A stretch of 64,000 nt of DNA from Allolobophora icterica (GCA_963556255.1 OY744604.1:76214736-76278735), one strand, 5' to 3'. Counted from the stretch's first letter, positions 22,813-32,952 are shown. Translations and numbers: made by a program. Notes: generated by a model from the sequence alone, not told the origin.

Positions 22813-23520
22813 TTAGAGATGATAGAGGAGTTTGACATGGAGATATGTCACAGACCGGGAGCAAAACACGGTAACGCAGACGCGATGTCTAGAGGTCCGG
22901 GTGAGGAACAACCTAAAGTGGTTACCATGAGAGTTACGAATGAAGACGTGATGTGGGCACGTCCGATCGGAGAAGTAACGCGCTCCGAGGTTACCAGTGA
23001 AGATACAGGCCAGGAAATCCGTTGGACAAAGGAGTTTCTTCGAAGAGAACAGCAGAGCGATTGCAATATTGGTACGGTCCTTGATTGGAAGGAGTCGAAG
23101 CATCATCCAACACAGGCAGAACTATCACCTGCTAGCGGAGAGGTGAAAGTGTTGGTGAGCAACTGGAATCAGCTGGAAGTCCTGCAAGGAGTGTTACACA
23201 GAGGCTGGATTCAGGGTAACACAGGAAAAGCTGAGCGATCTCAGTTAGTTGTGCCCTTATCTCTACGGCAAGAGATGCTTCAGTTAACACACGCAAGCTT
23301 TGCCAGAGGACATTTCGGGATTCGGAAAAGTTTAACTCAGTTGCAACGCCGGGCGTATTGGCCGAGTTGGAAGGACGATGTTAGACGGTTCTGCCAAAGG
23401 TGCGATCGCTGTGCTCGTTATCGAAGGGAGAAACCTCCAAGACAGGGTTACATGCAGACTCCTGTGGTCGGTGAACCAGAAGAGTCCGAAATCCACGCTA
23501 ATGGTTGTGCACGTGGATAA
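22813..23520 (+). pseudogene. Pol remainder: RNase H end and integrase zinc domain
   Basis: The frame resumes with EMIEEFDMEICHRPGAKHGN then ADAMSRG, the usual link from RNase H to integrase. An HHCC zinc-binding domain follows (LTHASFARGHFG, then CQRCDRCARYRR). After GYMQTPVVGEP the whole DDE catalytic core that should come next is absent, and the frame ends at 23520 after unrelated residues. Integration activity is therefore lost. Confidence 0.8.
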
Positions 23521-23731
23521 ATTGAAGCCGTTTTACGGTAAACCTCCGAGTACCTGGTTACCGGAGAGGGACAGAAATCTTGAGTTACCTACAGTAGACT
23601 GGCCAGTCCTGGCTCAAGATCCTAATGCAGAACATGAACCAGAGGAACCTTCAGAAAATCCAGACGAGACCGCTGATCCAGAATTGCCACCTGGACGACG
23701 GACGAGACGAAGACCTCGCTTGGATGGATGA
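23468..23731 (+). pseudogene. Integrase C-terminal fragment in another frame
   Basis: In a different frame from the zinc domain, the sequence encodes STLMVVHVDKLKPFYG and later an acidic stretch ending PPGRRTRRRPRLDG, typical of the C-terminal end of gypsy integrases. The joint near 23463-23490 therefore marks a deletion of several hundred codons that also shifted the frame. Confidence 0.75.
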
Positions 23732-23741
23732 CTACGACTGT

Positions 23742-24110
23742 AGAAGTCCTTGTTAGTGACCTTCTGAAGCAGACGTGTATCTAGGACAAACTAGATGAAC
23801 GCTTAATTGCGTTGGTTTCATGACTATTGGAGACCCATGTTTCAGTTGTCCTTTTGATGAGAGTATTTCTTTTGAGCGGTATCTGGGAGCATACAGTACC
23901 GGTGCTACCAGCAACGCTTAATTGCGTTGGTTTGACAGATTGTCAGTGAATGACTGTTTAAGTTTCCTTTTGATAATATGTTTCGGTTAAACATTGGATT
24001 AGTGGTTAGTACTGAAACGAGTAAAGATTCCAGTACTAGGACGCTTCATTGCGTTGGTTCTACAATATGATAACTTGTACTATTATTTTGCTTTCACGAT
24101 TTGGAAGTGG
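23742..24110 (+). repeat. Three degenerate tandem units in the 3' noncoding region
   Basis: AACGCTTAATTGCGTTGGTT starts at 23798 and 23913, and a variant GACGCTTCATTGCGTTGGTT at 24040. The spacings are 115 and 127 bases. A TCCTTTTGAT word follows the first two at similar distances. No protein frame crosses the array. Confidence 0.75.
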
Positions 24111-24229
24111 TACCGGGTGTGACTGATCGACAATGGTTACCAGATCGGGAGACAGTGGGCGACTTTTCTCTCCTTAAGTTCTCCTGGCCCTTGGGGTCCG
24201 GTAGAGCCTAGGTTCATGATAGAGGGCCT

Positions 24230-24505
24230 GTTAAGGTTGGCGATTTGTCAGGTACGACAGGTTGCCAGTAGGGTGGTGGTTCGGATCGAAAGCATCATTA
24301 AAAAGGCTGTCGCTATCACGGTTCTCATCGTGTTTGGCGTACGTGCGGGGTGCCGAGAGATCGAAAGCATCATTAAAAAGGCTGTCGCTATCACGGTTCT
24401 CATCGTGTTTGGCGTACGTGCAGGGTGCCGAGATTGTCGATAGACCGCCCTATAACCAAAGGTGCATTTGGTTCCTTGCTCTCTAAGTGGATCTGGGTTG
24501 GGGAT
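24230..24505 (+). repeat. 3' noncoding segment related to 22525-22812
   Basis: This is the second copy of the segment that interrupts RNase H. It sits upstream of the polypurine tract, where element-specific noncoding DNA is expected, so this position may be the original one. Confidence 0.75.
24284..24433 (+). repeat. 75-bp exact-length tandem duplication
   Basis: Two units of 75 bases beginning GATCGAAAGCATCATTAAAA lie at 24284-24358 and 24359-24433, with one difference that I saw (CGGGG against CAGGG). The unit length is a multiple of three, so frames stay open through it, but I see no reason to call it coding. The related copy at 22.6 kb has only one unit. Confidence 0.9.
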
Positions 24506-24563
24506 GTTCCTGTCACGTTTGATTAAGGTCCCCGATTTTGGCAGAGATGCTCCGCATCTAAGT

Positions 24564-24576
24564 AAGGTGGAGAGAG
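24564..24576 (+). promoter_or_regulatory. Polypurine tract
   Basis: AAGGTGGAGAGAG directly precedes the 3' LTR, with a single pyrimidine. It is the expected primer for plus-strand DNA synthesis. Confidence 0.8.
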
Positions 24577-26790
24577 TGTGGCGGTCAAGGCCACAGTGCG
24601 TAAGTGGGAAGATTTATTTTATGCGAATAGCATCGTTTTCTTTCAGTTTACATGCGAAGGGAACAGCATCGTTTCTCTTAATTTTTCATGCGAAGACCCA
24701 GCATCGATCATTTAATTTTTATTTAATTTCAATAGGCGACGGTCCGGCAACGACCGTGATAGGGAAGCCCGATCGACGGTGTAAAGCCAGCGCATAGCGA
24801 GCAGACGCGTTAATTTGGGATGCATAGAGCCTGCCTCACGGTGTGCTGCTTTATACGTGAAGAGTTGGTTCGACTCTTCATACATAGCAATACTGTTCAA
24901 CAGCGTTGTTGGTTAGCGATTCAGTTACCGATTCAAATATACTGCACTCAGTGTGGTAGGCGAGTGATTTTGGTTACGACAGAGTCAGAGTTCGAGTTTC
25001 CGGTTAGTACAAATATATTTACGGACGAAAGGGGCGTTCGAATAATATAATCAGGCGATCCCGAGTACAGCTAAAGAAGTTCACTGTTGGGAGACGGGCC
25101 GACAGCGCCGATCCCTCAGTTGATCGCGAAGCGGGCTAGATCCCGATCGTGGGAAATCTACGGCTGAGTAATACTCGGGGAAGGATACCGTTGATACACA
25201 GGAAAACCAATTCAGTGTGAGATCGAAAACCAGGGTGAATTTGGCGACGGGCAGGAAAGTCCCTCTTGGGTTTTGAAGAACTCCGCGATCGGAGCTTGTC
25301 CGGTAACCCATGAGAGTAGAGGTGACCTTCTTAAGGTAGCCATTTTCTGGAATTCTGAAATCCTTGAAACCAAGGGTGAATTTGGCGTCGGGCAAGGAAA
25401 TCCCTCTTGGAGTTCGAAGAACTCCAAGATCCGACAGTGTTTGGTTTTACCCACTGAGACGAGTTTTACGCGATTTCGGCGTACTCGACACAGGGGAAGT
25501 TCTACGCACTTTCGGCGTACTCGACACAAGGGAAGTTCTACGCACTTTCGGCGTACTCGGCCGGGAGGATTTTACGCGACTTCGGCGTCCTCGGCTGGGA
25601 GAGTTTTACGCGACTTCGGCACTCGGTGAAGTGACCGTCGGGATACCTGAAAAAACCAGTTTAGTACAAAAACGATAATAAGGGTAAATTTGGCGACAGG
25701 CAGGATCGGAGCTTGTCCGGTTACCTGTGAGAGTAAGCGTGACCCTCGTTAGGGAACCAAAATTCGGAAATTCTTGGGAACAAAATTCAGGACATTCTGG
25801 TAACCTTACGGGGTCGGCGTTACATTTGGATTGTGACACTTGGATGGCTGACACGCCGGTGGAGCGTTGGAGGGGCTCCATCGCCCGGTAACTAAAAATA
25901 GTTACTGGGAAAGACCGCTGTTACCGAAAGACCGCAGTACGGGAAAAGACCGCCCGACAACTGATTACAGTGCGGTAAGACCAGGAAAACGATAGAGTCA
26001 GGAAAATCTTGTATTCAAGCCAATCGTTATTCAGAGCAAATAACTTGGTGATCGAAACACGTAGTCCCGAGAACTGACCGAAGTGCGAAGTAGGGCCCAC
26101 CTCGTGCGCCGGTCGGAACCCAGTTCTGCGTGCGGTTAGGGAGGTTTTAGACCTAGAACCTGTCCTATCAGAAGAGAGTGTCGTGAGACCAGTATACCGC
26201 GATAATATTACACGTGTATATATTATCGCAAGATGTTCGCGTGTTTGAGACGGCACGACGTGACGACTCGTCAGATGTACACCTTGTCCTCTCGGACAAG
26301 AGAACGTTCAGAGTTTTCCCCGATTGACGATAACTCGAGAGTCATGAGATGCAGAATGGTACGTGAGGGTTCGGTTAAGGCGGAGAAAAAGAGGAAGTCT
26401 TGACTAAGAGATCTCACAGGAAGCTGAGGACTCCTGCCGGCAAGAGAGCGAACCCTGTTCTAAAGGACGGCCATCCTGAGGACGAGGACGTTGCCCACCC
26501 GGCGACCGCGGCAGTGGCAGAGTCCGAAAGTGAGATGGAGCTTGACAGCGACACTGTTCGCAAACAAGCGATACCCTCGGGACCTCCTCTTGGAGAAATG
26601 GGCACTGAGAGCGGAGACAGGGAACCGCTCGTCTACAGCAGAAGTAGACAGGATAGTGACCCGGGCGACTCCAGAAGGTCAGTTGGCTGGAGCCGAACCC
26701 AGCCCGACGACGAAGCAGCGTCTCGGGTAAGACCGACACAAATTGGTACCACGTCTGATGAAGGGTTAGTTGATCTCGAGCGACGAACGT

Positions 26791-26794
<4 letters not shown>
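24577..26794 (+). repeat. 3' LTR, 2,218 bp
   Basis: It repeats 15617-17834 with no difference that I noticed, including the first 132 codons of the Gag frame, and ends CACA at 26794 before the TA repeat. High identity implies a recent insertion or gene conversion. Confidence 0.95.

Positions 26795-26824
<30 letters not shown>
26795..26824. repeat. (TA)n, target of the LTR element
   Basis: About 30 bases of TA repeat follow the 3' LTR, and the 5' LTR is preceded by GTATATA. The element probably landed in this microsatellite. Confidence 0.85.
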
Positions 26825-26825
<1 letters not shown>

Positions 26826-27260
26826 TGAAATTGTATAAATTGTTTTGTGTGGTGAACCCTGTACAAGTAGGCCCTATTGTTCTTCAGGTAGCGCTATACG
26901 TGCGCAAATAAGATTGAACTAAGATTTATAAATATTAAATTAAATTGCATTTATTATCCTTGCAAATATTTAGCTCAAACCATGCTATAGAAATACATAG
27001 TAATAATAACATCAGCAATGTTAGTATAATGACAACTGATGTGAACAGCAGTAACAGCAGTAATGATAATAAATGGCCAATTAAAAATGTAATTATTAAA
27101 ATTACCATGATTATTATTATTACGATATGTAATAAGACAATAAACATATGCATAACCCAGCTAAGCTGTCGTTCAAGTCAAGTCGAAAGAGCTAATTGTA
27201 TGTTGATGACATTATAAATATATCTCCAACCAATCGAAACTGCCTTTGTTCCAATTGCAG
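26825..27260. other. AT-rich flank with AAT/ATT-rich simple sequence
   Basis: The stretch holds runs of AATAAT and ATTATT. It ends in a pyrimidine-rich acceptor (TTTGTTCCAATTGCAG) at 27260. Confidence 0.5.
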
Positions 27261-27733
27261 AGTTGGAACCACCAAAGAGAAGAAAATCTTGTATGGATGC
27301 CGCTTCGAAGGAGGTCTTGGTCGCGTCCAATGGAAATAGTACAGAGTCAGAAATTGAGGCTCAAAACAGTCATGACATTCAAGTGTCAGCTGATCATTTG
27401 CAGCTGCAGGGTGAAAATCATCAATCGGAAGGCGCCTGTCCTCTTTGTTTTCTCTCTCCGTGCGTGGGTTCTGCATCTCCAGGTTGGCTTGGCGGAGGAC
27501 AAGCAGCGCATGCAGCTAACAGTCCAATACGAAGAGTAATTTATGGAAAATATTGGAAGATCATTTGCAACTTGGGTGGGTGGACGAGCCCATTATATCT
27601 GGCCAAGAAACTAACGGAATCGAACGGTGTACTTCACATGCGGGAAATAATGCCAGATTGCGTAGTGCGAAAAGTGAGATCGTTGTATCCGAATCCAACA
27701 GGCACGCCTTACATGGGCCACAAGTGGGAGTAA
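27261..27733 (+). CDS. Small cysteine-containing domain protein, transposon-associated?
   Basis: An acceptor TTTGTTCCAATTGCAG ends at 27260, and the frame is open to TAA at 27731-27733. It begins LEPPKRRKSC, a possible nuclear signal. A conserved-looking C-terminal region follows: CPLCFLSPCV, WLGGGQ, RRVIYGKYWKI, GGWTSPLYLAKK, REIMPDCVVRKVRSLYPNP and YMGHKWE at the end. From memory, domains of this kind recur as uncharacterised, multi-copy proteins in cnidarian and echinoderm genomes. Nucleic-acid binding is a guess from the cysteines and basic residues. The upstream exon was not found. It faces the transposase-like gene at 28654-29740, tail to tail. Confidence 0.6.
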
Positions 27734-28653
27734 CATTGATACTTTGGATAATTCGCCGGACTTTGTTTAGACAGAGAGATTTTTATTGTACACTTACTTT
27801 CTGACATAAAGCAGAATTTTATCGATTGTGAGCTGCTTATGTACACCTGTCATAGCTATGATTCAATGTAACATAACATTCCCCCATTTTAAATTTATAT
27901 AGCGCCTCTTCAAGATTCCTACTCAGAGGTGGATTTAAACCTGAATTGCCCTCAATTGCTCGGCGCCACACGAAAACCACGTTACGGAGACTAGGTTTTT
28001 CATAAGTGCTATGTCAAATCAATTTTGCAATGGCCACAGTCCCTTGTCCGTTCAATCTTCTTTTTTTCTTGCTTGGATTAGGACCTCGTTGAGGGGGGGT
28101 AAGCCACAGATTCATTTTTATACAGATTGGAGCATCTTGTTACAGATCGGATGCCCTTCGTGGCATCAACCACAGTTTTCCGCTGTGGACCTAGTCTTGG
28201 TGATGAACACATGCCCGCTAGGCAGAGGGTCATCAGGCTTATTTAAATTGAGTCATGTGCTCCCATGTCACAAGGCTGTTATTGGATATTTGCAGCTTTT
28301 AGTTGTCAAGCAAAATGCCACTCTTTTTCTACAGTGTGCCCTACTAGCCTTGCCGCTGTTGGTCCGCGACTGCTTATTCGTCAGATATAACCCTGCTTAT
28401 TTCGCAGCTGACCTCTATTTCTAGAGGTCGTTCCACTATCCGCCACCTGTGGACGCGTGTGATAGCAGTCAGCTCTGCCACACATCAGCTCTGCCACACA
28501 TCTCTCTGTCCTATGCCAGGCCAAAATCCGGGGAGGTCAAGCAGAGTAGACAGCAGAATGCTAAGGTGGTTATGTGTAATGACGGTTGATGGTTATGTAG
28601 CACTGATATGTTTGATTTTAGTGTATCATACAATATTGTCACAGCTCTTACGG
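27734..28653. other. Intergenic space between two convergent coding remnants
   Basis: No domain is visible. A plus-strand frame at 28011-28424 has no recognisable features. A 17-bp phrase (ATCAGCTCTGCCACACA) is repeated near 28480. Confidence 0.45.
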
Positions 28654-29239
28654 TTATTCTACTGTGTAGGGTGCATTGCTTTCATTTGAAAAGCTCTCAC
28701 TGTCTCCTAATTGGTCGTCATCGGATTCGTCCGAAGAGATTTCACTCTGGCAGGTCTCCTTATCTGCAGAAGTTTCTGTCACAGACTCCGATATTGCTTT
28801 AGATGCTGACCACACGGCAATGTACAAATTCCAAATGTTCTCAACAAATACGTAGGTCTTGCGCCGATACACTTTTTTCCCGATTTGGCGACGTGGGTTT
28901 TTCGAACGAACAGTCGTGCATATAGACGTGTATGGTCTGTCGACGTGTTCGTTCCAGTCCAAGACAGCCAGATTGCTCCGCAGCTCGTACATTAAATTCC
29001 CGTAGTGTATCCGTTTATCCAGATAGATCAGACAAACGTTATTAAAACTTTCCACATAAAATGTGTCGTGGCCTTTGACATAATCTTCAGCGTGCTTGTA
29101 CACTACCAACGACCGAAGAAAGTCCTGGAGCATTGTAATTGCAGCCTCATTTGAAACAATTCGAACTTCAATCATATGCCCCGGCTCTTTGCAGTGGGAA
29201 GTTTCATGGCACTTGCTGTGGTTGTTCTGAAAATGAGGG

Positions 29240-29270
<31 letters not shown>

Positions 29271-29740
29271 GACGATTTATATAGCGCCGTAGCACAGCCG
29301 AGGCCGAAGAAAAGGGCGCTGTAGATGCATGATTCTATGAGCTTACGCAGGGTTTGGGCATCTCCATTGCAATTGTCCACACACCAATAGACGTGGTTTC
29401 GAATGGCAGCACCCTTGTCAGAAAGCTCGGGATGCCATGTTTTTCCAATGTTTTTTTGTGCTCCTTGCCCAATTTTTTTCACCCCGGCTGTTATAGGACG
29501 GGTGCAGTGCCAGCGGTCATTGGAATTCCTGGCTTGCTTCCTCTCACGTAGGCGCTTGTTGATTGTCATGTTTCGATCATGCACATGATGGGCAACTTTA
29601 ATGTTGCTGAGATCCAGGCTCTCGTACATCCTGTCGAATCCCACTGCCTCGTGACGCTGTGAACAGTTATCATCATTCCCGTTAATGTGTTGAATATCAA
29701 CGACTTTGTGAGTTTTCAACCCGATAGCAACATGTGAGTC
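28654..29740 (-). pseudogene. DDE-transposase-like gene broken by a short repeat
   Basis: Read from 29740 downwards, the first part has VAIGLKTHKVVDIQHINGND, DRNMTINKRLRERK, NSNDRWHCTR and NHVYWCVDNCNGDAQTLRKL. The second part (29236-28654) has NNHSKCHETSHCKE, VESFNNVCLIYLDKRIHYGN and LRSNLAVLDWNEHVDR, then an acidic tail and a stop. The D-x-W-H and V-E-S-F-N-N motifs fit the second and third acidic residues of a DDE transposase, with zinc-like Cys/His residues between. This is inference from pattern. A (TAA)n-ended repeat at 29239-29330 splits the frame, and the start is missing, so the copy is dead. The closest families I can name are Kolobok- or ISXO2-like, unconfirmed. Confidence 0.6.
29239..29330 (-). 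mobile_element. Short SINE/LINE tail inserted in the transposase-like gene
   Basis: The reverse strand has GCGCCCTTTTCTTCGGCC, then CGGCGCTATATAAATCG and a (TTA)n tail. The GCGCTATATAAA motif is the 3' tail motif of the window's SINEs and LINEs. Removing the insert would bring the two halves of the transposase-like reading together. Confidence 0.6.
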
Positions 29741-29766
29741 TCAGAGGCTTCCGGTGTTACGTAATA

Positions 29767-29890
29767 CGTATAAAGAGCAGCGCTGTAGACGAGGGTATAC
29801 GCGGGTGTACAGCGTGTACTCACCTCTAGAGACCGAATACTACTCCTCAAATATATATTTTAGTATAGGCCTACTCACCTCTGGAGAGCG
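29767..29890 (-). mobile_element. Partial copy of the CAGGGCTGTAG hAT-like element
   Basis: The reverse strand matches the repeated arm of the element at 61304-61705: CTCTAGAGGTGAGTACACGC, then TGTACACCCGCGTATACCCT and CGTCTACAGCGCTG. A second, shorter relative of the arm lies just beside it (CTCTCCAGAGGTGAGTAGGC). Confidence 0.6.
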
Positions 29891-30901
29891 TGTATACTTA
29901 CTTTCAAAACGTACTTTGACATATTTTTTAAACTGAAGAGTCTAGACAATAACCTAAACAAAATTTCAGTTTGAAATTTAATTATTTCTGTTTGTTTGGC
30001 CTAGCGAGTTGCAAAACAACGTTACATGGCTCTAAACAGATGCTTTGCAGAATGAAAAACAGACGCTGTGGAAATTATTGTAATTTGTACTTTTGTTACT
30101 AATTTTGCATTATTTGATTAGTTTAGGTAGTTCAATATATAGTAATCATTGTAATCATCGTTGATTATTGCCAGTTTTATATTCATTTTATCACTGGCGG
30201 CGATCTTGTTTGACAGGTGAGGGGGTGGACACGGGACACTTTTGAACTGATCTTGGAAAAAAGAGGTGAAAAAGTTTTTCACGGTCACGCGGGAACAAAA
30301 ATGTGTTGACCTTTCTTGGGTGTTTCTTCAAAATTTGGGGAGCAACTCTATAGTGTGTACTCCACTGTTAAAGGTGGCGGTCTTGTCCCCCTCGACCCAC
30401 CGGGATCGCCGCCCATTAATTTTTCAATAAATTTTAGCATAGTTGTGTAGGCCTATTAAGGGAATAACGATGTATACCAGACAGTGGAAAATCAACGTTG
30501 TAGTAGCGCCCCATATGGTTGTTTATCAAAGTACAGATTTCAAAAGATAAAGTAACAAAGGATTTTTTAACAAAGGACTTTTTGAACAACAGGTTTTAAC
30601 GTGCTTAAGCTGTTTAAGCAGTAAGATTGAATACATAGTCGGCCTTAGCCTCCCCGCTGTCCTATTCCACCTGAATTTGGCGGCCCTATCCATTGTCATC
30701 AATTTAAATTTTAAAACATCGCAGCCGAATATTCGCGGCCGTTAAATCGGCTGCCCTGATTGCCTCAACAGCGATAGGCCTAGCTCTATAGCGATAGCTC
30801 TGTAGCCTTACGCCTGTCATTGTCTCGACAGGAAAATGTTCGGTTATTTCCAGTTGTCATTGTGGGAAATCCCGCTAGTTGATCATGCATGGATGGTGCC
30901 T
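29891..30901. other. AT-rich DNA with one weak inverted-repeat element
   Basis: At 30192-30415 the ends CACTGGCGGCGATC and, reverse complemented, AATGGGCGGCGATC form an imperfect inverted repeat without a clear target duplication. TTAATTTTTCAATAAAT at 30416 also occurs at 85. No gene is seen. Confidence 0.45.
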
Positions 30902-31063
30902 ATTATATTACTACCCATTGCGACTCATTAATTTTTAATATTATCCAACTATAAATATTGGTATGTAAGTCTTAAAGGCACCGTGCCTTTAAGACTTAAA
31001 GACCAATATTTATAGTTGGATATTATAAAAAAATTAATGAGTCGCAATGGGTAGTAATATAAT
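30902..31063. mobile_element. Near-perfect 162-bp palindrome (fold-back MITE)
   Basis: The left arm begins ATTATATTACTACCCATTGC and the right arm ends GCAATGGGTAGTAATATAAT. Pairing continues to the centre at AAAGGCACCGTGCCTTT with only a few mismatches. The arms are about 80 bases. It could be a TA-targeting MITE with TACTACCC ends, but this is not certain. Confidence 0.85.
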
Positions 31064-31075
31064 CATATATATAGG

Positions 31076-31397
31076 CAGAGGCGTAACTTTAGCCTAAAAA
31101 GTGGGGGGTACCAATACCTAGGTCTAAAAAGTGGGGGTACCAATTTCTTCTCCACTTTCGTTTTTCGCATGAAAACCATTTTGAACACATTCCCTGCCAG
31201 TATTCTCATTAATTTTGGCTCTCGATTTACCTGTGTATTTAAGCACTTTCATACTTTTGGCGGAGATTGCGTTCTCTGGGAAGGCACAATAATAAAATAT
31301 TGATTGGCATTGTTTAAAAAGTGGGGGGTACAGTACCCCCAGTCCAAAAAGTGGGGGGTACGGGTACCCCTCGTACCCCCCACAAATTACGCCTATG
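31076..31397. mobile_element. hAT-like MITE, 322 bp, TSD TATATAGG
   Basis: The left end is CAGAGGCGTAACTTTA and the right end, reverse complemented, CATAGGCGTAATTTGT. TATATAGG lies on both sides (31068-31075 and 31398-31405). The interior has repeated AAAAAGTGGGGGGTAC blocks near both ends. The minus-strand open frame across it is not a gene. Confidence 0.88.
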
Positions 31398-31405
31398 TAT
31401 ATAGG

Positions 31406-31749
31406 GCTACATTTCATTCATGCATTGCATAATGGAAGAAATAAAGCTAACGCAATCAATCCTTGCCATTGACTGCAGTGTAGGCCCCTATGTATGTTTG
31501 TATATACGAATGTATGTGTCTATGTGGGCCTGTATGTATCTATGTATGCATGTCTGATGTATATTCGGATGCATGCATGCATGATTTGCTATTATCATGT
31601 TACTTGGGCTTACGAAGTTATCTGAAACATACATAATTTATATGGAACTTTGTAAACTTGTCTAGATTATAAGTGATCTGTTATAAATAATTATTGTATC
31701 AGTAATTGTTTATCATCGATATGCAGCCGAGTTTGGTTAACCGCCTTCA
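31406..31749. other. No gene seen; TATG-rich simple sequence
   Basis: A loose ATGTATG repeat runs from about 31490 to 31580. Nothing else is recognised. Confidence 0.5.
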
Positions 31750-32200
31750 CCTAGTTGGTACTCCCTCGGTTATCTCATATCTCCACCTTCATGATTGAAC
31801 AACTCAATTGGCTCCCTCTCTCTGTCCGTTTACAATTCAAAGTGCTTATTCTTGTGCTTCACAGTACTTGCTTGATCTACTTCTACGGCCTCATTCTGCT
31901 GCTTCGCTTCGTCCTCTCCGATCTTCTGATCGTCTTGACCTCTTAGTTCCTCGTGTCAGGACTACTATGGCTCAGTCCAGATACTTTGCCTGCATAGGTC
32001 CCTCACTTTGGAATCGACTTCCTCCTTCTGTCCGCACTACCATTCTCTCTGGTAGCGTTGCTTCTTCCTTTTCACACTTTAAATCCTGTTTTTTCTCTCG
32101 GGGTCTCGCGCACTGGGAGCGCCTCTGAATGGGCTTCACAGCCTTCACCGCGAGAGGCGCTTTATAAATGCCCATATACAATACAATACAATACAATACA
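31750..32200 (+). mobile_element. CR1/L2-like LINE, C-terminal ORF2 end and 3' tail
   Basis: Across two frames the sequence encodes LNWLPLSVRLQFKVLIL, then YLLDLLLRPHSAASLRPLRS, PRVRTTMAQSRYF and GPSLWNRLPPSVR up to HFKSCFFSRGLAHWERL and a stop at 32128. This order is the familiar C-terminal end of CR1/L2-type ORF2. One frameshift near 31880 shows that it is dead. The 3' tail GAGCGCCTCTGAATGGGC, then GAGAGGCGCTTTATAAATGC, can form a stem and ends in (ACAAT)n. Confidence 0.85.
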
Positions 32201-32776
32201 TAGGCCTATATGTAGGGGCCCTAATTAGTGGGACTTAAATTCCTACAGGTCTCATTATTGTGCCCATTATTGAACATTCATACTGAAATGTAAACACGGT
32301 ACCCCTTGTCTTATGAAATGTTCTAATGGACCAATAAACTGATGGTTATGGCTATTAAAACGTTTCTGAACATCGTAAAAAAAACCCACCCCATTTGCGC
32401 AAGCAAAAGGCAAACACTCTGCACTCTTAAGTCCTCTTGCCGCGCCCAATTTCTTTTACAATTGCCTCACATCACTACACCACAAATCAGTTTTTTTTAA
32501 ATCTATCGTTTTACAAATATTTTACTCCCACCAATTTTTGATGAGTTCCTTCATTTTGATCTCTATACTAGCACTTCGATAAAAGGTAGCACAAGAACCT
32601 TGTACGTAAAAACATGTCCTCACTGAAATTATAGCAAAAATTATAGGCCTACGATGTACAATTCCTTAACTTTACGTTGATTTATTTAGACTTAAGAATA
32701 GTTTTGAAACACATTGTCGTAATCTGTAACTGCAAGTGCGTAACCAAATGACAGCACTCACAACTGTAATTGTTCA
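32201..32776. other. No gene or repeat recognised
   Basis: Mixed AT-rich sequence with short frames only. Confidence 0.45.
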
Positions 32777-32784
32777 CTCACAAC

Positions 32785-32952
32785 CAGAGGCGTCTACACC
32801 ATAGAAACCTTGGAGCAAATGCTCCATCCAAGAAATGGGGGGAATCTGTCAGTGTGTGTGCCACCATTTTAGGGGGGAGGAAGGGTGAGGGTGAAGAAGA
32901 GGGGGCAAATGGGCAGTTGCTCCAATGACTTAGGGTGATATAGACGCCCCTG
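32785..32952. mobile_element. hAT-like MITE, 168 bp, TSD CTCACAAC
   Basis: The ends CAGAGGCGTCTACACC and, reverse complemented, CAGGGGCGTCTATATC match. CTCACAAC is duplicated at 32777-32784 and 32953-32960. A partial relative lies at 46972-47065. Confidence 0.9.

Larger units (their letters stand above)
15617..26794 (+). mobile_element. Ty3/gypsy LTR retrotransposon, 11,178 bp, defective
   Basis: Two direct repeats of 2,218 bp (15617-17834 and 24577-26794) start TGTGGCGG and end GTCACA. A primer site follows the first and a polypurine tract precedes the second. TATATA lies on both outer sides, consistent with insertion into a TA repeat and a 4- or 6-bp target duplication. The inside encodes, in Ty3/gypsy order, Gag, zinc knuckle, protease, reverse transcriptase, RNase H and integrase remnants. 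Protein products would act in cytoplasmic particles and integrate cDNA in the nucleus. RNase H and integrase are damaged, so this copy cannot move alone. No env gene is seen. Confidence 0.95.

Noticed and set aside
23732..24576. An env gene between pol and the 3' LTR
   Set aside because: No long frame, signal peptide or membrane segment is present; the region is made of noncoding tandem repeats.
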